From contig JAQFVV010006200.1 in NCBI GenBank assembly GCA_028023455.1, forward strand, positions 2,472,738-2,536,737: DNA of 64,000 nt, written 5' to 3'. The notes below the pieces were generated by a model, which had not been told where the DNA came from, ran no database searches, and was given only the letters and a program-made list of their open reading frames with translations. Origin of the DNA: Epiperipatus broadwayi. Taxonomy: Eukaryota; Onychophora; Udeonychophora; Euonychophora; Peripatidae. Shown here piece after piece: positions 13,858-24,300 of this stretch (positions within the stretch are counted from its first letter, which is position 1; every line of letters begins with the position of its first letter). Both the position numbers and the translations under genes were made by a program.

Positions 13858-14057
13858 TTTATGACATTACATTGATCTTAATTAACTCTATGCTTTGCAT
13901 GAATTAGTATAAGAATAGAATGCAAAAATATGTAAATTGGTGCATCATTTGATTATTGGATTTTTTTATATACCATTGAAGCTTGAGATCTTACACACAA
14001 CTCAAAATTATGATGTATGGAGACAATAATGAAATCCTTCACATGACGCCCCTATAC

Positions 14058-14451
14058 CAGAGATCCCCAACCTTTTTGCACTTAAGAGCACATTCTATAA
14101 TACTGGCCAGGCGGTGGGCACCATTTATTTTTTCATCCAGGTGGTGGGCACTATTTTTTCAATGTAAATTTATAGTGGGATATTGTTAATAATACACATA
14201 ATGTCTAAAAAAATATTTATTTCAAAAATAAAATTTTAACATATAATTAATGTTTATATTTTTACACTGTAAAAGTATAATATGCCCTACAATTTGATTA
14301 CAATATAATACAATAATTTATAAGAAATTTTAAAAATTAAATTTATTTGTATCAGATAAATAATTTTTTATCATGTTCGGATAGTGTCAGGCACACGTAA
14401 AATGGTCTGTGGGCACCACGGTGCACACGGGCATAGGGTTGGGGACCCCTA
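14058..14451. mobile_element. hAT-family non-autonomous transposon with perfect 8-bp TSD
   Basis: The 394-bp element begins CAGAGATCCCCAACC and ends GGTTGGGGACCCCTA. These are inverted termini differing at three of 15 positions. Both sides are flanked by the identical 8-mer CCCTATAC (14050-14057 and 14452-14459), the diagnostic hAT target duplication. Internally it carries repeated GGTGGGCAC blocks and GGGCACCACGGTGCACACGG near the right end, which I recognise from Charlie-like hAT families; the exact family is not verified. The core is AT-rich filler without transposase. G+C and CpG content at the ends is unlike the surrounding DNA. The unaltered TSD suggests a fairly young insertion. Confidence 0.9.
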
Positions 14452-14459
14452 CCCTATAC

Positions 14460-15990
14460 TCTTTCAAAGGTTATACATTCATACTAAGATTTGAATTTTC
14501 CAGCATCCTAATATTATAAATTTATACACTCTAGATAGGCAGAATACTATATCAATAGTTATATATATATTAGTGATTTCAACTATCAGTTATTTTGTTT
14601 TGGTAAATCAGAGATATATTAGTTAAGAAGAAAATTAAAAAATTAAATTTTAAGTACGAAAATGCATATATATATAATTCTCATTAATTTTACACTTGTT
14701 GCCAAATTATTATTATTAGTAGCAATAATAGTAGGATTATTTTGATACTTTTTTGTATTAAAAACACTATAATTTGCTTTATATAGTTTTTATTCTAAAA
14801 TTTGTTGATTTAATCATACGATTTATTTTTATTATCCCTGAAGATAGGTATAAAACAATGTGAACACAGAAATAATAATAATACATTAATATGTATAAAA
14901 TAGAAAATAATATAACATTAAAATATTAGCTAAAAAAAAAAACAAATTTTTCCCTAGATCAACTCAAGTGAAATTCAACTAGTTATAAACAACATATACA
15001 TACAAAACAGTAATAGCCTTCACATAATTTACTTCAAAAAATAACAATCCTTACTATCAAAGAATAACTTCACAACAATATTGATGGTCTCAGATTCAAA
15101 AAGATTTATCGTCAAAGTTTCTTTGACTCTTCTTTTTAATTTTTTTTTTCATAGAAGATAACCTCTGTATTGTCAAACAATATTTTACGACCTGTATTCA
15201 GTTTATTTTGTAGTCATTTTATTGAACATTAAAATTTAAGAAATATGATAAGCCTGACAGTTATCAATTTTTTACTCATAAGAAATTTTTTTTATTGAAT
15301 TTTTGTTACAGAAATAGAAGGCTTAATAATTTTGAAAATAATGCTTATATTCAAAAAAGTCATTTTAGGTTATAATCATGAATTTATTAGAAATATTATA
15401 TTTTTTAAAAAATAACCACAGACCTGATAATAATAAAAGATGTAATTGCTAATGAGAAAAAAGAGTTATTTCTTTACCATTCAAGTCATCAATTTATAGA
15501 TTGGTTTATAAAAATAGTAATATATTGTTTGGTATAAAAGTTGCTTGGAAAAAGATCTTGATTTAATTCCATTATTAAATAGTTCAAAACAATTGGTTAA
15601 TAGTAAATCTATTCCGGATATAGCTATAAGATTCTTTTGTAGTTATAAAATTGATATAAGTTAAAGTAACAAGTTTTAATGAAAAAGTTAAATTTCATAA
15701 GAGTAGATTTAAAAACAAGTATCTTAAATCCGTTTTGTATGTTCATGAATGGAATACAAGTCATAAAATATTGTTGTACGATTCAGAGATTATCATTTAT
15801 GAAACAAAATGAATTAAAAGGAAGAGTCAAAAAAACTTTGGTGATAAATTCTCTTGAATGTGAGGTCATCACTCTCAAAAAGACATTCATTGGTATTAAA
15901 GGTAGTTGTTTTTTTGGGGTGTATTATAGGAAGGCTATTTCTATTATATATATTATTTTGCAAGATAATGAACGTTTTATGTGGAAATAT
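14460..15990. other. AT-rich DNA without recognised features
   Basis: No open frame with family resemblance was seen. The plus-strand frame at 15679-16017 (112 codons) is the longest, but its sequence resembles no family I know and its end runs into the adjacent TTAA-flanked element, so it is not accepted as a gene. A-tracts and AT dinucleotide runs dominate. Confidence 0.4.
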
Positions 15991-15994
15991 TTAA

Positions 15995-16244
15995 TATGTG
16001 GAGTTATCCATTTATAATTATTTAATTAGAATGCACTTTACCTTGAACAATAGCTAATGAAAGCCAGTTTCCCCAGGCTAACAGGTTAAAGTAAAACTGT
16101 CAGACTGATTGTTTCAATCCTTCTTTTGAAATACAATCAGACTGACCCATTTTACTTCTTGGTCTAGGGCATTTGGTTTTCATTAAGTATGTTCTAGGTA
16201 AAGTGCTTTCTAATTAAGTAATTATAAATTGATAACTCCACACA
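15995..16244. mobile_element. TTAA-flanked foldback MITE (piggyBac-like target)
   Basis: This 250-bp foldback is bounded by TTAA at 15991-15994 and 16245-16248, the target duplicated by piggyBac-type transposases. The ends are TATGTGGAGTTATC and GATAACTCCACACA. Roughly 50-nt arms match with few differences and include GCACTTTACC/GGTAAAGTGC. The inner part is also self-complementary (CAGACTGATTGT with ACAATCAGACTG). No coding capacity. Confidence 0.75.
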
Positions 16245-16676
16245 TTAAAAATTTTCATACATATATTGTTTGTATCTAGTTGATTTTTACTTTAATGGCT
16301 ATTTGTTAACAGATGAAACCATGGTAGTGAAAAAATTTTAGTAGCATTTGTTTTTTTTTAACTAGGTATTACAATGTTATGCGATTTTTTTTATTTTATT
16401 TATCATTCCTATAAAGCTTCAAAAACACTTAGCTGCCTTTGTATTATCATTATTCAATTATAGTTTTTCTTTTGATTGTTCCAGCACATAATTTATATTA
16501 CATTACTAGTATAGCATTAGTCATATTTAATTTTTATTAATATATATATATATATTCAGCTAACTAAAGTTAAAACAGGTCTTTGCAATTTTAAAAATGG
16601 AAAGACTGCAGTTCCTAGTGAACTATTTTGAAAATTTTTTAAATGAATTCATAAAGTTGCAATACGTATTGTAGAG

Positions 16677-17440
16677 GAAATTATTCATTTATTATTTAAC
16701 ACTCTCAAAAGACGCATGCACAATTAGCTTGAAAGGCTGATATTTGAATGTAATACAATTGTAAACATAGCATCATATAAAAATAAATGCTTATTTACTT
16801 ATAATTAAGTTTCAGTTAGAGTGACATTTAGTAAATTCTAGACAATTTCACCGACATCATTCATTCAAACATCGTAAATAGTAATTTAAAGTGAGAATTC
16901 TACTCTCATGCTTTCCTCAACAGTACTTCAGATTTGCTCATATAAAAGAATTTGAGTCATAGGAATAAAAGGATTCCTTTTATTCCTGCATAAATACTAT
17001 ATCTTGTATTGTGGAGGGAAGTATTCATTTATTATTTAACACTCTCAAAAGACGCATGCACAATTAGCTTGAAAGGCTGATATTTGAATGTAATACAATT
17101 GTAAACATAGCATCATATAAAAATAAATGCTTATTTACTTATAATTAAGTTTCAGTTAGAGTGATGTTTAGTAAATTTTAGACAATTTCACTGATGTATT
17201 CATTCAAACATCGTAAATAGTAATTTAAAGTCAGAATTTTACTCTCACGCTTTCCTCAACAGTACTTCAGCTTTGCTTATATAAAAAAATTTGAGTCGTA
17301 GGAATAAGAGGATTCCTTTTATTCCTGCATAAATACTATATCTTGTATTGTAGAGAAAAGTATTCATTTATTATTTAACACTCTCAAAAGACGCATGCAC
17401 AATTAGCTTGAAGGCTGATATTTGAATGTAATACCTATTT
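16677..17440 (+). repeat. Tandem repeat, about 340-bp period (family S2)
   Basis: Three starts of one unit are present. The anchor GACGCATGCACAATTAGCTT occurs at 16711, 17051 and 17390, giving periods of 340 and 339 bp. The third unit is cut short at about 17440. Units contain CATCATATAAAAATAAATGC, a TCATTCATTCAAACATCG block and ATTCCTGCATAAATACTATA, followed by TCTTGTATTG. Minus-strand copies with a 343-bp period are at 33180-33690. Function is unknown. The layout suits a satellite or a small tandem retroelement; no ribozyme core is visible. Confidence 0.85.
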
Positions 17441-17479
17441 TATGAATATTTATATTTTTCCAGTTTTTTTTTTTTAAAA

Positions 17480-18900
17480 CAAAAGGAATAGACAAAATTG
17501 CAATAATTTCCCAAATTAAGTTGAATAGATTATTTCCACTTGTAGATGTCTGATTACCAGATATTCAGTATGGTTTTAAAGAATCACAATTACAATAGAT
17601 AAGATACTTTTTTTCCCCATGTGTCATAGCATCAGCCGGGAAGCAAACCTGCTAACCCAGGACAACTTCTTGTAAAGCAGCTGTCGCTAACCTCTCAACC
17701 ACCAATGCTTGACCAGATAAGATACTTGTTACCAAGCAAATGCAAAAAAGTGTCAGAAACAAGAATGATTTAAAAATCACTTTTATAGATTTGGTTAAGG
17801 CATTTAACTCAATTACTTGAACAAGCCTACAATATTGTTGATATTAATTGGTTGTCTGCTAAAGTTTATTACTCTTACAAAGCTTCTACATGATAGAATG
17901 AGAGGAAAAGTTATTAATATAGGTAGAAAATCTGAGGCATTTAAAATGAAAACAGGATTTAAACAAGACATGTTATAACTCTAACATTGCTTTCAATTTT
18001 TATGGCAGATGATTTTTGGAAACTATTTAAAGGGGGCTTAATGTAACAGTGATCAAAATTTAATATAGATTTGAAATTTTTAATGTCAGTGATTAAAAGA
18101 AAAGCAACAACTTCATCTGTTTGAACTCTATGTTTACAGTAAGCTGATGATTGTGCTATCCTTTTTAGTTTAAAAGATAAAGCACAGAATGTACTTGTGA
18201 AGACTTTGTTTTAATAATTAATGTTTTAAAAAAATCTGATATCCTTTACCAGAATTGATGGAAGAAAAGACTTCAGTAACTTCTAGTTTGAAGGGGTTGT
18301 CAAATAGAGAATATAAGCCAGTTTCAATATCTCAGCAACTTTTTAAATAGAAAAAGTGATTTAGTTGCTAAATACAGCACAGATTTGAATATAGTGCTTT
18401 TAATAAGTTAAAATTATGGGACATTTCATCACAGTAAAATCTCCACTGCAACTAAATTAACTGTGCATAGGACTGTTATTTTATCTAAGTTATGGTATGG
18501 AAGTAAGATACCTTAATGACTACCATAAAGATAATAAAAGTCTAAATTTTAAAGATGCTCCATACAATTTTAAAAATACAATGACAAGATCATAAGACCA
18601 ATCAAAATGCACATTGATATGATATTACTAAGTCCACTGTTATAAAACACTTCTTCATTGGTTCAACCATGTGAAACAATATATAATTCCAAAACAAAAT
18701 GTTTTATAGTGGACATGAGCATGATTTTTATAAAAGAGGCAGACTGTATTTAGGATTGTCTCAAAGACATTCTAAAGAAGCACAATATTGATTATTTTCA
18801 TTGGGTAGTTATGGATGAGAATAGAATGCAATTGAGAACTACAACAAGACAAGATGTTAAAGACTTTCAGAAAGGAAAATTTGTTGCGGAAATTAAAAGA
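17480..18900 (+). pseudogene. Decayed LINE reverse transcriptase with nested SINE
   Basis: Plus-strand traces of a non-LTR reverse transcriptase appear in the expected order across frameshifts. LPDIQYGFKES lies before the SINE at 17610-17714. After it come DKILVTKQMQK and ITFIDLVKAFNSI (palm motif A). Next are a broken KTGFKQ (normally VKQGC) near 17950 and the catalytic motif ADDCAILFSL near 18145. The C-terminal region follows, with FNKLKLWD near 18400, the counterpart of the usual TLLYGSETW near 18490, HWFNHVK near 18660 and further relics to about 18890. The element resembles the large class of LINEs with a YADDC motif and a C-terminal REASHV-like region; I do not assign a clade. Numerous stops show it is dead. 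Confidence 0.7.
17610..17714 (-). mobile_element. tRNA-derived SINE with 13-bp TSD, nested in LINE
   Basis: On the minus strand the body begins GGTCAAGCATTGGTGGTTGA, contains an A-box-like segment (TGGTTGAGAGGTTAG), a B-box-like GGTTTGCTTCC, and ends CCGGCTGATGCTATGACACA followed by a short A tail (T tract on the plus strand at 17610-17614). The 13-mer AGATAAGATACTT flanks it at 17597-17609 and 17715-17727. The duplication restores a LINE reading frame across the insertion, so the SINE landed in a pre-existing LINE. Same family as 28821-28929. Confidence 0.85.
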
Positions 18901-18929
18901 CAGTATTGCAAAGTAGCAACTTAATTCAC

Positions 18930-19125
18930 AGAATAATATTCCAGGGTGTATATGTGGACGTATTTGCAATTCACGGATTGGTTTATAAGATTATCGAAAA
19001 ACTTATTTATAGAGTATTGTTATTATTTCGGCTTTTATTTCCTCTCGGAATTAGAATGTTCGCGCTCGTTTACGAGAGGTTGTCGTTGTGTGCCGATTTT
19101 CTAATAATGTTATTCTAATTTATAA
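18930..19125. other. CpG-rich island with open frame and TATA-like motif
   Basis: This stretch has many more CpG sites than its surroundings (for example TTCGCGCTCGTTTACGAGAG). On the plus strand it is open for 70 codons, but the product is hydrophobic and unrecognised. A possible acceptor site (ATATTCCAG) lies just before GGTGTATATG. On the minus strand ACTCTATAAATAAG resembles a TATA box. It could be an exon, a promoter fragment or part of an unrecognised young element; I cannot decide. Confidence 0.3.
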
Positions 19126-20089
19126 AACATTTTTTTAAAGGAAAAAAAATAATATTAGTATTTATTAAAATGTAGTTTGTAAACATTACATTCTCAAAAT
19201 TGTTTTAATCTTTCACCTTTTATGAAAAGTTCTTTAATTTAAAAGCTGCTTGCTTTTTCAAACATTTCATTATTTTAATGTGGTTGTAATGTACACACAA
19301 ACAGATTCACTCGCCATTTCCTTAGATTATAATGGTGACGGAGGTGTTAAAAAAACAAACATTTATTAAAATCAAATACATTTTTTCAATCAAATTACTG
19401 TCTCCTAAATGTTTACATTTTTCTATATTTAGCTTAGATTATGTACTTAATATAACTTACCGAATATAATAATAACACACATTTTCTTAATATATATTAA
19501 AAGCTGAATGATATAAATTTTGTAATGAATTTTCCAATTTGTCTTCCTAAAGACAGGTTGTAATAATTGGACCATAGGATATACAATCGATTATCATCAA
19601 TGGATATTTGTCATTGTTAGCCCTTTCTTTTCTTAATGTAAATTACTTTAACATTTCAAATTTAAGCTACCTATGAAAGAATGAAACTCGTATCTTTGTA
19701 TTATAAAAAGATTTACAATCATTGTCAGTTAATTTAGCTTACTATGCATAGGCAGGGTTTCCTGAAATATTTCAACAAATTTGATAACTTAGTAATGTGT
19801 TATTAGAACATAAACTGAGGCAAATTGCTAACTATTTTAAGCAGATCTGTGTTCAAATTTATCTTTGATTTTGTTACATAGAATTATTTGGATATATCTA
19901 TCACAAGTCTATAAATGTACATTATTTATACATGCTGAATTTGCATTATAAAAGATCTGCAATTTATGCAACATTTTCAGATATGTGAGTTTTTTGAATT
20001 ACAAGAATCAATCTTTTATCCTCTTGTTATTTATTCAAAATCTCACTGCTATTAGGCTTATTAATTTATATATTTACTGAATGATTTTA

Positions 20090-20320
20090 AGTATAGAGGA
20101 TTTGAACTCAGATTTTCAAGCACCCTTCAACTATCCACACTATCTCATACAATTGATACACATGACCACACACATGTAGAAAAGATTAATAATCACCAAT
20201 ATACATATTTCATGCTAAACCAGCACTCATCAGTTGGTCCAGACTATCATCTCTCATACATATATATAATCAATGCTCAGTTTATATTAAGATAGCAAAT
20301 CTTCATACTTTAATGAATGA
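20090..20320 (-). mobile_element. Hammerhead-bearing SINE-like repeat, family A copy
   Basis: Minus-strand copy of family A. In sense order it holds a 5' block (GCTATCTTAATATAAAC), the hammerhead at 20247-20189, a TGTGTGGTCATGTGTATCA-like block, a short spacer, and a 3' segment ending GAGTTCAAATCC, which matches the pol III B-box consensus GWTCRANNC. TGGACCAACTG within the ribozyme strand also fits an A-box (TRGYNNANNNG), so transcription by RNA polymerase III is possible but inferred. This is the best preserved member of family A in the window. Confidence 0.75.
20189..20247 (-). ncRNA. Type I hammerhead ribozyme (family A, intact core)
   Basis: Read on the minus strand: stem I strand AUAGUC plus CCAA, core CUGAUGA (20233-20227), then stem-loop II GUGCU-loop-AGCAU with one G-U pair. 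GAAA follows (20211-20208), then stem III AUA-UG-UAU with a 2-nt loop, and H17 = A at 20200. Stem I is closed by UUGG (20199-20196), which pairs with CCAA, and outer GAUUAU, which pairs with AUAGUC across an internal loop. All catalytic core positions are canonical. Predicted self-cleavage is between 20200 and 20199. AUA is a less usual but permitted NUH site. Confidence 0.85.
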
Positions 20321-20559
20321 TTTTAAGTTTATTTGCAAATACATTTACAAACTAATTTATTTGTACTTATATGTTGGACTACTTCCATCATCTACATCCA
20401 TCTATTCGTAATGGCACACATATTAGTATTTTACACAACATTTCGAGTGATGTTATTCTCCTCTCTTTTTTGAGTATTTCTGGCCCGACCAGTGATAGTA
20501 CTAGCATGGGCATCAATCCTGGGCATTTAGATTTCTTGAATATTAATTTTTAAACAAAA

Positions 20560-20700
20560 CACTCTATCCGAGCAGTTGGATAGAGCATTTCCTTAAAATT
20601 CAGTAGCCAAAAATCTAAAAGTCCAGAGTTTATTTCCATGCTACTACTATCACTAATCAGGCTAGCAACACCCAAAGAAGGGAGAATAATATCATTCAAA
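20560..20700 (+). mobile_element. tRNA-derived SINE (different family)
   Basis: CTCTATCCGAGCAGTTGGAT at 20562 resembles the acceptor and D-arm of a tRNA, and TGGATAGAGCA gives an A-box-like segment. AGTCCAGAGTTTATTTCC about 70 nt downstream is a decayed B-box (T-arm) region. The following CAGGCTAGCAACACCC looks like a SINE body. Flanking duplications were not resolved. Too degenerate to be a functional tRNA. Confidence 0.5.
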
Positions 20701-21129
20701 ATGTTATGTAAATACTGCCCTGTGTGCTATTACTAATAGTTCAGTGTAATTTGAAAATTTAAATAAAGTTTAAAATTTTTCTAAAGACTTTCATAATTTA
20801 GTTAGATAATGGAAATAGTCCAACATACAATGCCATCATCACAAACTTTCAGGCAAAATTAATTTCTTTATGTAAAAAGTTAAAAAATTTTTTGGAAATT
20901 TTATTTTGATAATAAAAGTTTTTAAGTGGTAAGTACTTAGATTAATGACCTGTATATCATTTGTTATTATATAACATCTTCATGAGTATGTACAATAAAT
21001 CTTAAATATCTTGAGTTTCTGCCAGTGTTCAGGCTGAGTAACCAAGCAACACTATAGAAATCAAGTGATAATACTTGATCATTAATCATTCTAAGGCATT
21101 ATATAACTTTCTTATACTGAATATGTAAT

Positions 21130-21590
21130 ATATGTAAGTAAAGGATTTGAACTCAGCATTTTTTTAGTCTATTCATCCTCCAATCCATCTCAAGCAACCA
21201 ATACACAAGCCATCACACATGCAAAAAAGATACATCATCCCTAATATACATATTTCATGCAGAACTAACATTTATTAGTTGGGATGGACCATAATTTCCC
21301 ACACATATATACAATCAATGCTTGGTTTATATTAAGATAGCAATTCCTCAAACTTTAATAGACAGGCTTCAATCTTCTCACATTTCCAATTATTCAACTA
21401 ATTGTGTATATATATATAAGATTATCATTTGGTCCAACTGATGAGTGTTGGTTCTACACAAAATAGGTATATTGGAGGTCATGCATCTTTTTCACATGTA
21501 TGTGGTCATGTGTATTAGTTACTTGAGATGGAGCGGATGACTGAAAAATCCTAAGTTCAAATTCATCTATTTGATTATTATTATTAGTGA
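21130..21590. mobile_element. Family A inverted pair (minus then plus copy)
   Basis: A minus-strand family A copy (about 21130-21365) meets a plus-strand copy (about 21365-21590) at AGACAGGCTTCAATCTTCTC. Each carries its own hammerhead region. The minus copy (about 21239-21292) has the core decayed to CUAAUAA but retains GAAA. The plus copy is listed separately. B-box-like ends occur on both outer sides (GGATTTGAACTCAGC at the left, AAGTTCAAATTC at the right). The result is a large imperfect palindrome of the kind also seen at 31.6 kb. Confidence 0.7.
21425..21482 (+). ncRNA. Hammerhead ribozyme, family A, G12 mutated
   Basis: CUGAUGA is intact at 21438-21444, stem II is GUGU...ACAC with a 7-nt loop, and stem III AUA-GG-UAU precedes A17 at 21471. 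UUGG (21472-21475) pairs with CCAA (21434-21437). The catalytic GAAA reads AAAA (21460-21463), a CG-to-CA change that removes the essential G12, so self-cleavage is expected to be lost. Confidence 0.7.
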
Positions 21591-22294
21591 TAATTTACCA
21601 GTATGTAATGAATGTTAATACAATTTCTTTTAGAACCTCAACATTTAAAGCCAGAGTACAAACTTTAATACAAATTCTTTCATCATTAAAATGCAAAATA
21701 AAATTATTTACTAGTTGAGATTAATGTAATAGCATGATCATGAATACTTGTGAGATAAAATGTAAATTATTTTAAAAATATCATTATCCTATTCTAGAGC
21801 CATCTACTATAAGCTTGAGTAATCAGTGGAGAAAAGATATAGAAGAGTGAAAAGATCTGCTTTTAGAAGTATATGAAAAAATTATATAATATTGCTGTTA
21901 TTTTTTAAAGAAACATTTCTTCATTATAAGTATGATAAAACAGTTTTATGGTACCCAAAATTTGGTTGCTTCCTAAAAGACTTTTATCACACCTTGATTT
22001 TTTTTCTGTACAAATCCAGAGTCATTTAGCTAAATATGGATATTATTCAAAATATATGGGTACCATGCTAATTATTATCTGCAGTGATTTGAATGTAAGA
22101 TTTTTTATTGAGAAATTTCTTTTCCAGTTTTTTTAGCTTTAATTTTATTTGATGGATTATCAATCATAGATCCATGAAATAAAAAATCATTAAAAACTTC
22201 TGTTGGCAATTACATTTGATTGGAAGTGATTGGAATAACAATGAAATGAAAAGAATGTCAGAATATATTATGTCCTGATGCACAATATATTTTA

Positions 22295-22495
22295 GAGAAC
22301 AGGTAAAACTCTCCATACAGTAGTGCCACTCAGTGCAAGCCAGGGTAATCAATGAATGCCAGAAGGCTTGTGCATAAAATCCCTATCTAGTTCTGGCATC
22401 CATTGATTACTCTGGCTTGCATTGTGTTGCACTACTGTATGAAGTTATGAGCAAGCATGAGAAACAGTGATCATGTGATGTTTAGTGGTTTAAAT
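22295..22495. mobile_element. Foldback element, family C, short-loop copy
   Basis: The left arm starts ACAGGTAAAACTCTCCATAC, and the right arm ends CACTACTGTATGAAG near 22444. Both contain the block AGTAATCAATGGATGCCAG or its complement. The central loop is deleted relative to the 51.5-kb copy, which removes the ribozyme. A conserved one-sided tail (GATCATGTGATGTTTAGTGG) follows the right arm. The frame at 22164-22352 on the minus strand is an incidental reading. Confidence 0.75.
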
Positions 22496-23525
22496 TTTAA
22501 AGAACATAGTTCAAATTCAATCACTTGTTGGAAAAATTATGCTTTGGGATATTTTTATTTTCAGAAGTTTCTCTAAATATAAGAACATCTTAAAGTCACA
22601 TATTCTTTCATTGCTATTTAGAATAGAACTTTAATTGACTTTTCATTACTGTTACTCTAAAAAATTTAGGTTAGTAAATATAATTATATATTAAACCTCA
22701 GTTTATAAAAGCTTAAATGGATAGTTCTGAACAGGCTCAATAAATTTAGGTGAATTATTTATTGGTTGAAGAAAGGGAAATCAAAGCCAGATTTTGTCTG
22801 TCTTCAGTAATGCAAGATTTACTAAAAAAAACTGTCATTTTAACAGCTGTCAGAAACAACATTGAAGTTATAATGTATAGGTATCAAGGGAGTTAATCTC
22901 TCAACCTGCTTCATTTTGGCATAAAATTTACAATTAGTTTATCTGATGTTTAATTCTCAGTTGCCATAGATGTTTTTCATTTTCCCTATCAGGTGTAAGG
23001 ACTATATAGTATTAAAACCATGACTTTCTTTTATGGCCAGAACAAGTCAATCTGATCACTCAAATTATCTTAGAACTTTATGGCTCATTATTTGGCATGA
23101 GATATTTAATATTCTTTATATTCATTACAAATAATCATTAAAGATGATTTTTAATATTAAAAAATGCTCATTTTACTATCTAAAACAAGAGTGTACAATT
23201 CTTTTATAATACAGTGTGTGCCTAAATCCTAAAAAGTATGTATGCTAATTTTTCTATGCTGCTATATTAACAGCACATCTTCACATTCTGAACCTGCCAT
23301 GCTCAAAATCTAGCATACAAATCTAGTGGGAATTTACGATTTCCAAGCCAACACATTATTTTTAAAATAAATAGTTATCCCATAAATAAACTAATTTGTA
23401 AATGAGATAACTTATTTATTAAGCAATCACTGGCTACAACTGAGTTAATTAGATATAAATGCCAATGCACTAGAAAACAAAAATATAAATATATTAAACT
23501 ATGTTATTGGGAAAGCTATTGTCAT

Positions 23526-23627
23526 GTTGATGTGGAGTGATGCTACTGTACGGAGAGTTTACCCTCCGTGTAAACAGCTTGTCTACGCATAAAAATGGTG
23601 ATCGTGTGATGTTTAGTGGTTTAATTT
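23526..23627 (+). mobile_element. Family C fragment: right end and tail
   Basis: Only the right terminus (GCTACTGTACGGAGAGTTTA) and the conserved tail (GGTGATCGTGTGATGTTTAG) are present. This copy retains CpG sites where other copies have TpG or CpA, so it is probably less decayed. Confidence 0.6.
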
Positions 23628-24149
23628 ATAGTTTATTATAATTCTAGTTTAAAACATATATATGATAAAATGATTTAATATTCCTCAAAAAATATTTTAA
23701 TTTGAAATGTTTTCTTTCAAATAGAAATTGAGTTTATGAACAACTACAATTTCATAATTAAATTAATGCAATAAATCTTTGAAAATTAAATGACATTTTA
23801 TATTTTGCAAATTATAATAAATTCAACTTATGAAAATTAGATTACATTTTAATTTTTAATTGTATCTGAACAATATATGTTTAAATATAATGCTATAATG
23901 AATAATACAACTATAAAACAAATTATACTTTACATCTTTGAAAAAGATTGCTAAAAAATCAAAACTGTCATAAATACTTTAATAAAAAACAAAGTGTGGG
24001 AGTAAATATATAATTTATTGTGAAGTAAAAGCTGGATATTTAATTTTGTTAGTATACTTCAATAAAAAATTTTTTTATGAAAGCATGCATGTGAATGAGG
24101 AATTCATTTGTTAAAGTACAATCTGTTGATAATCAAAAGCTCATTCTTG

Positions 24150-24300
24150 ACATATGTGGGATCTGGGTGCTGTGTGAATTAGTAAGGGCATTGGATGAAA
24201 GAATATGAGCTTTAGAAATACCCCAAGGCCTGATTCCTAGTCCTTAGAAGGAGAAGCTGGGATGTGGGGGCTGTGGGGATTAGTACGGGTTTTCACTTTC
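24150..24300 (+). repeat. Imperfect 31-bp direct repeat in a G-rich island
   Basis: GGGATCTGGGTGCTGTGTGA at 24160 and GGGATGTGGGGGCTGTGGGG at 24258 both continue into ATTAGTA(A/C)GGG, about 98 bp apart. The region is unusually G-rich for this window. It could be the 3' end of an unrecognised element; no coding assignment. Confidence 0.45.

Noticed and set aside
15679-16017. 112-codon open frame on the plus strand
   Set aside because: Unrecognised sequence running into a TTAA-flanked transposon; no codon or motif support.
16840-16880. Possible ribozyme in S1/S2 repeats (minus-strand TGAATGAATGACG...GTGAAAC)
   Set aside because: The core would read CUGAAUGA with an extra base. The GAAA flank pairs as a simple CGG-CCG hairpin, and no consistent stem I could be drawn in any copy.
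20562-20640. tRNA gene with TCCGAGCAGTTGGAT D-arm
   Set aside because: T-arm and acceptor pairing are degenerate; better explained as a SINE head.
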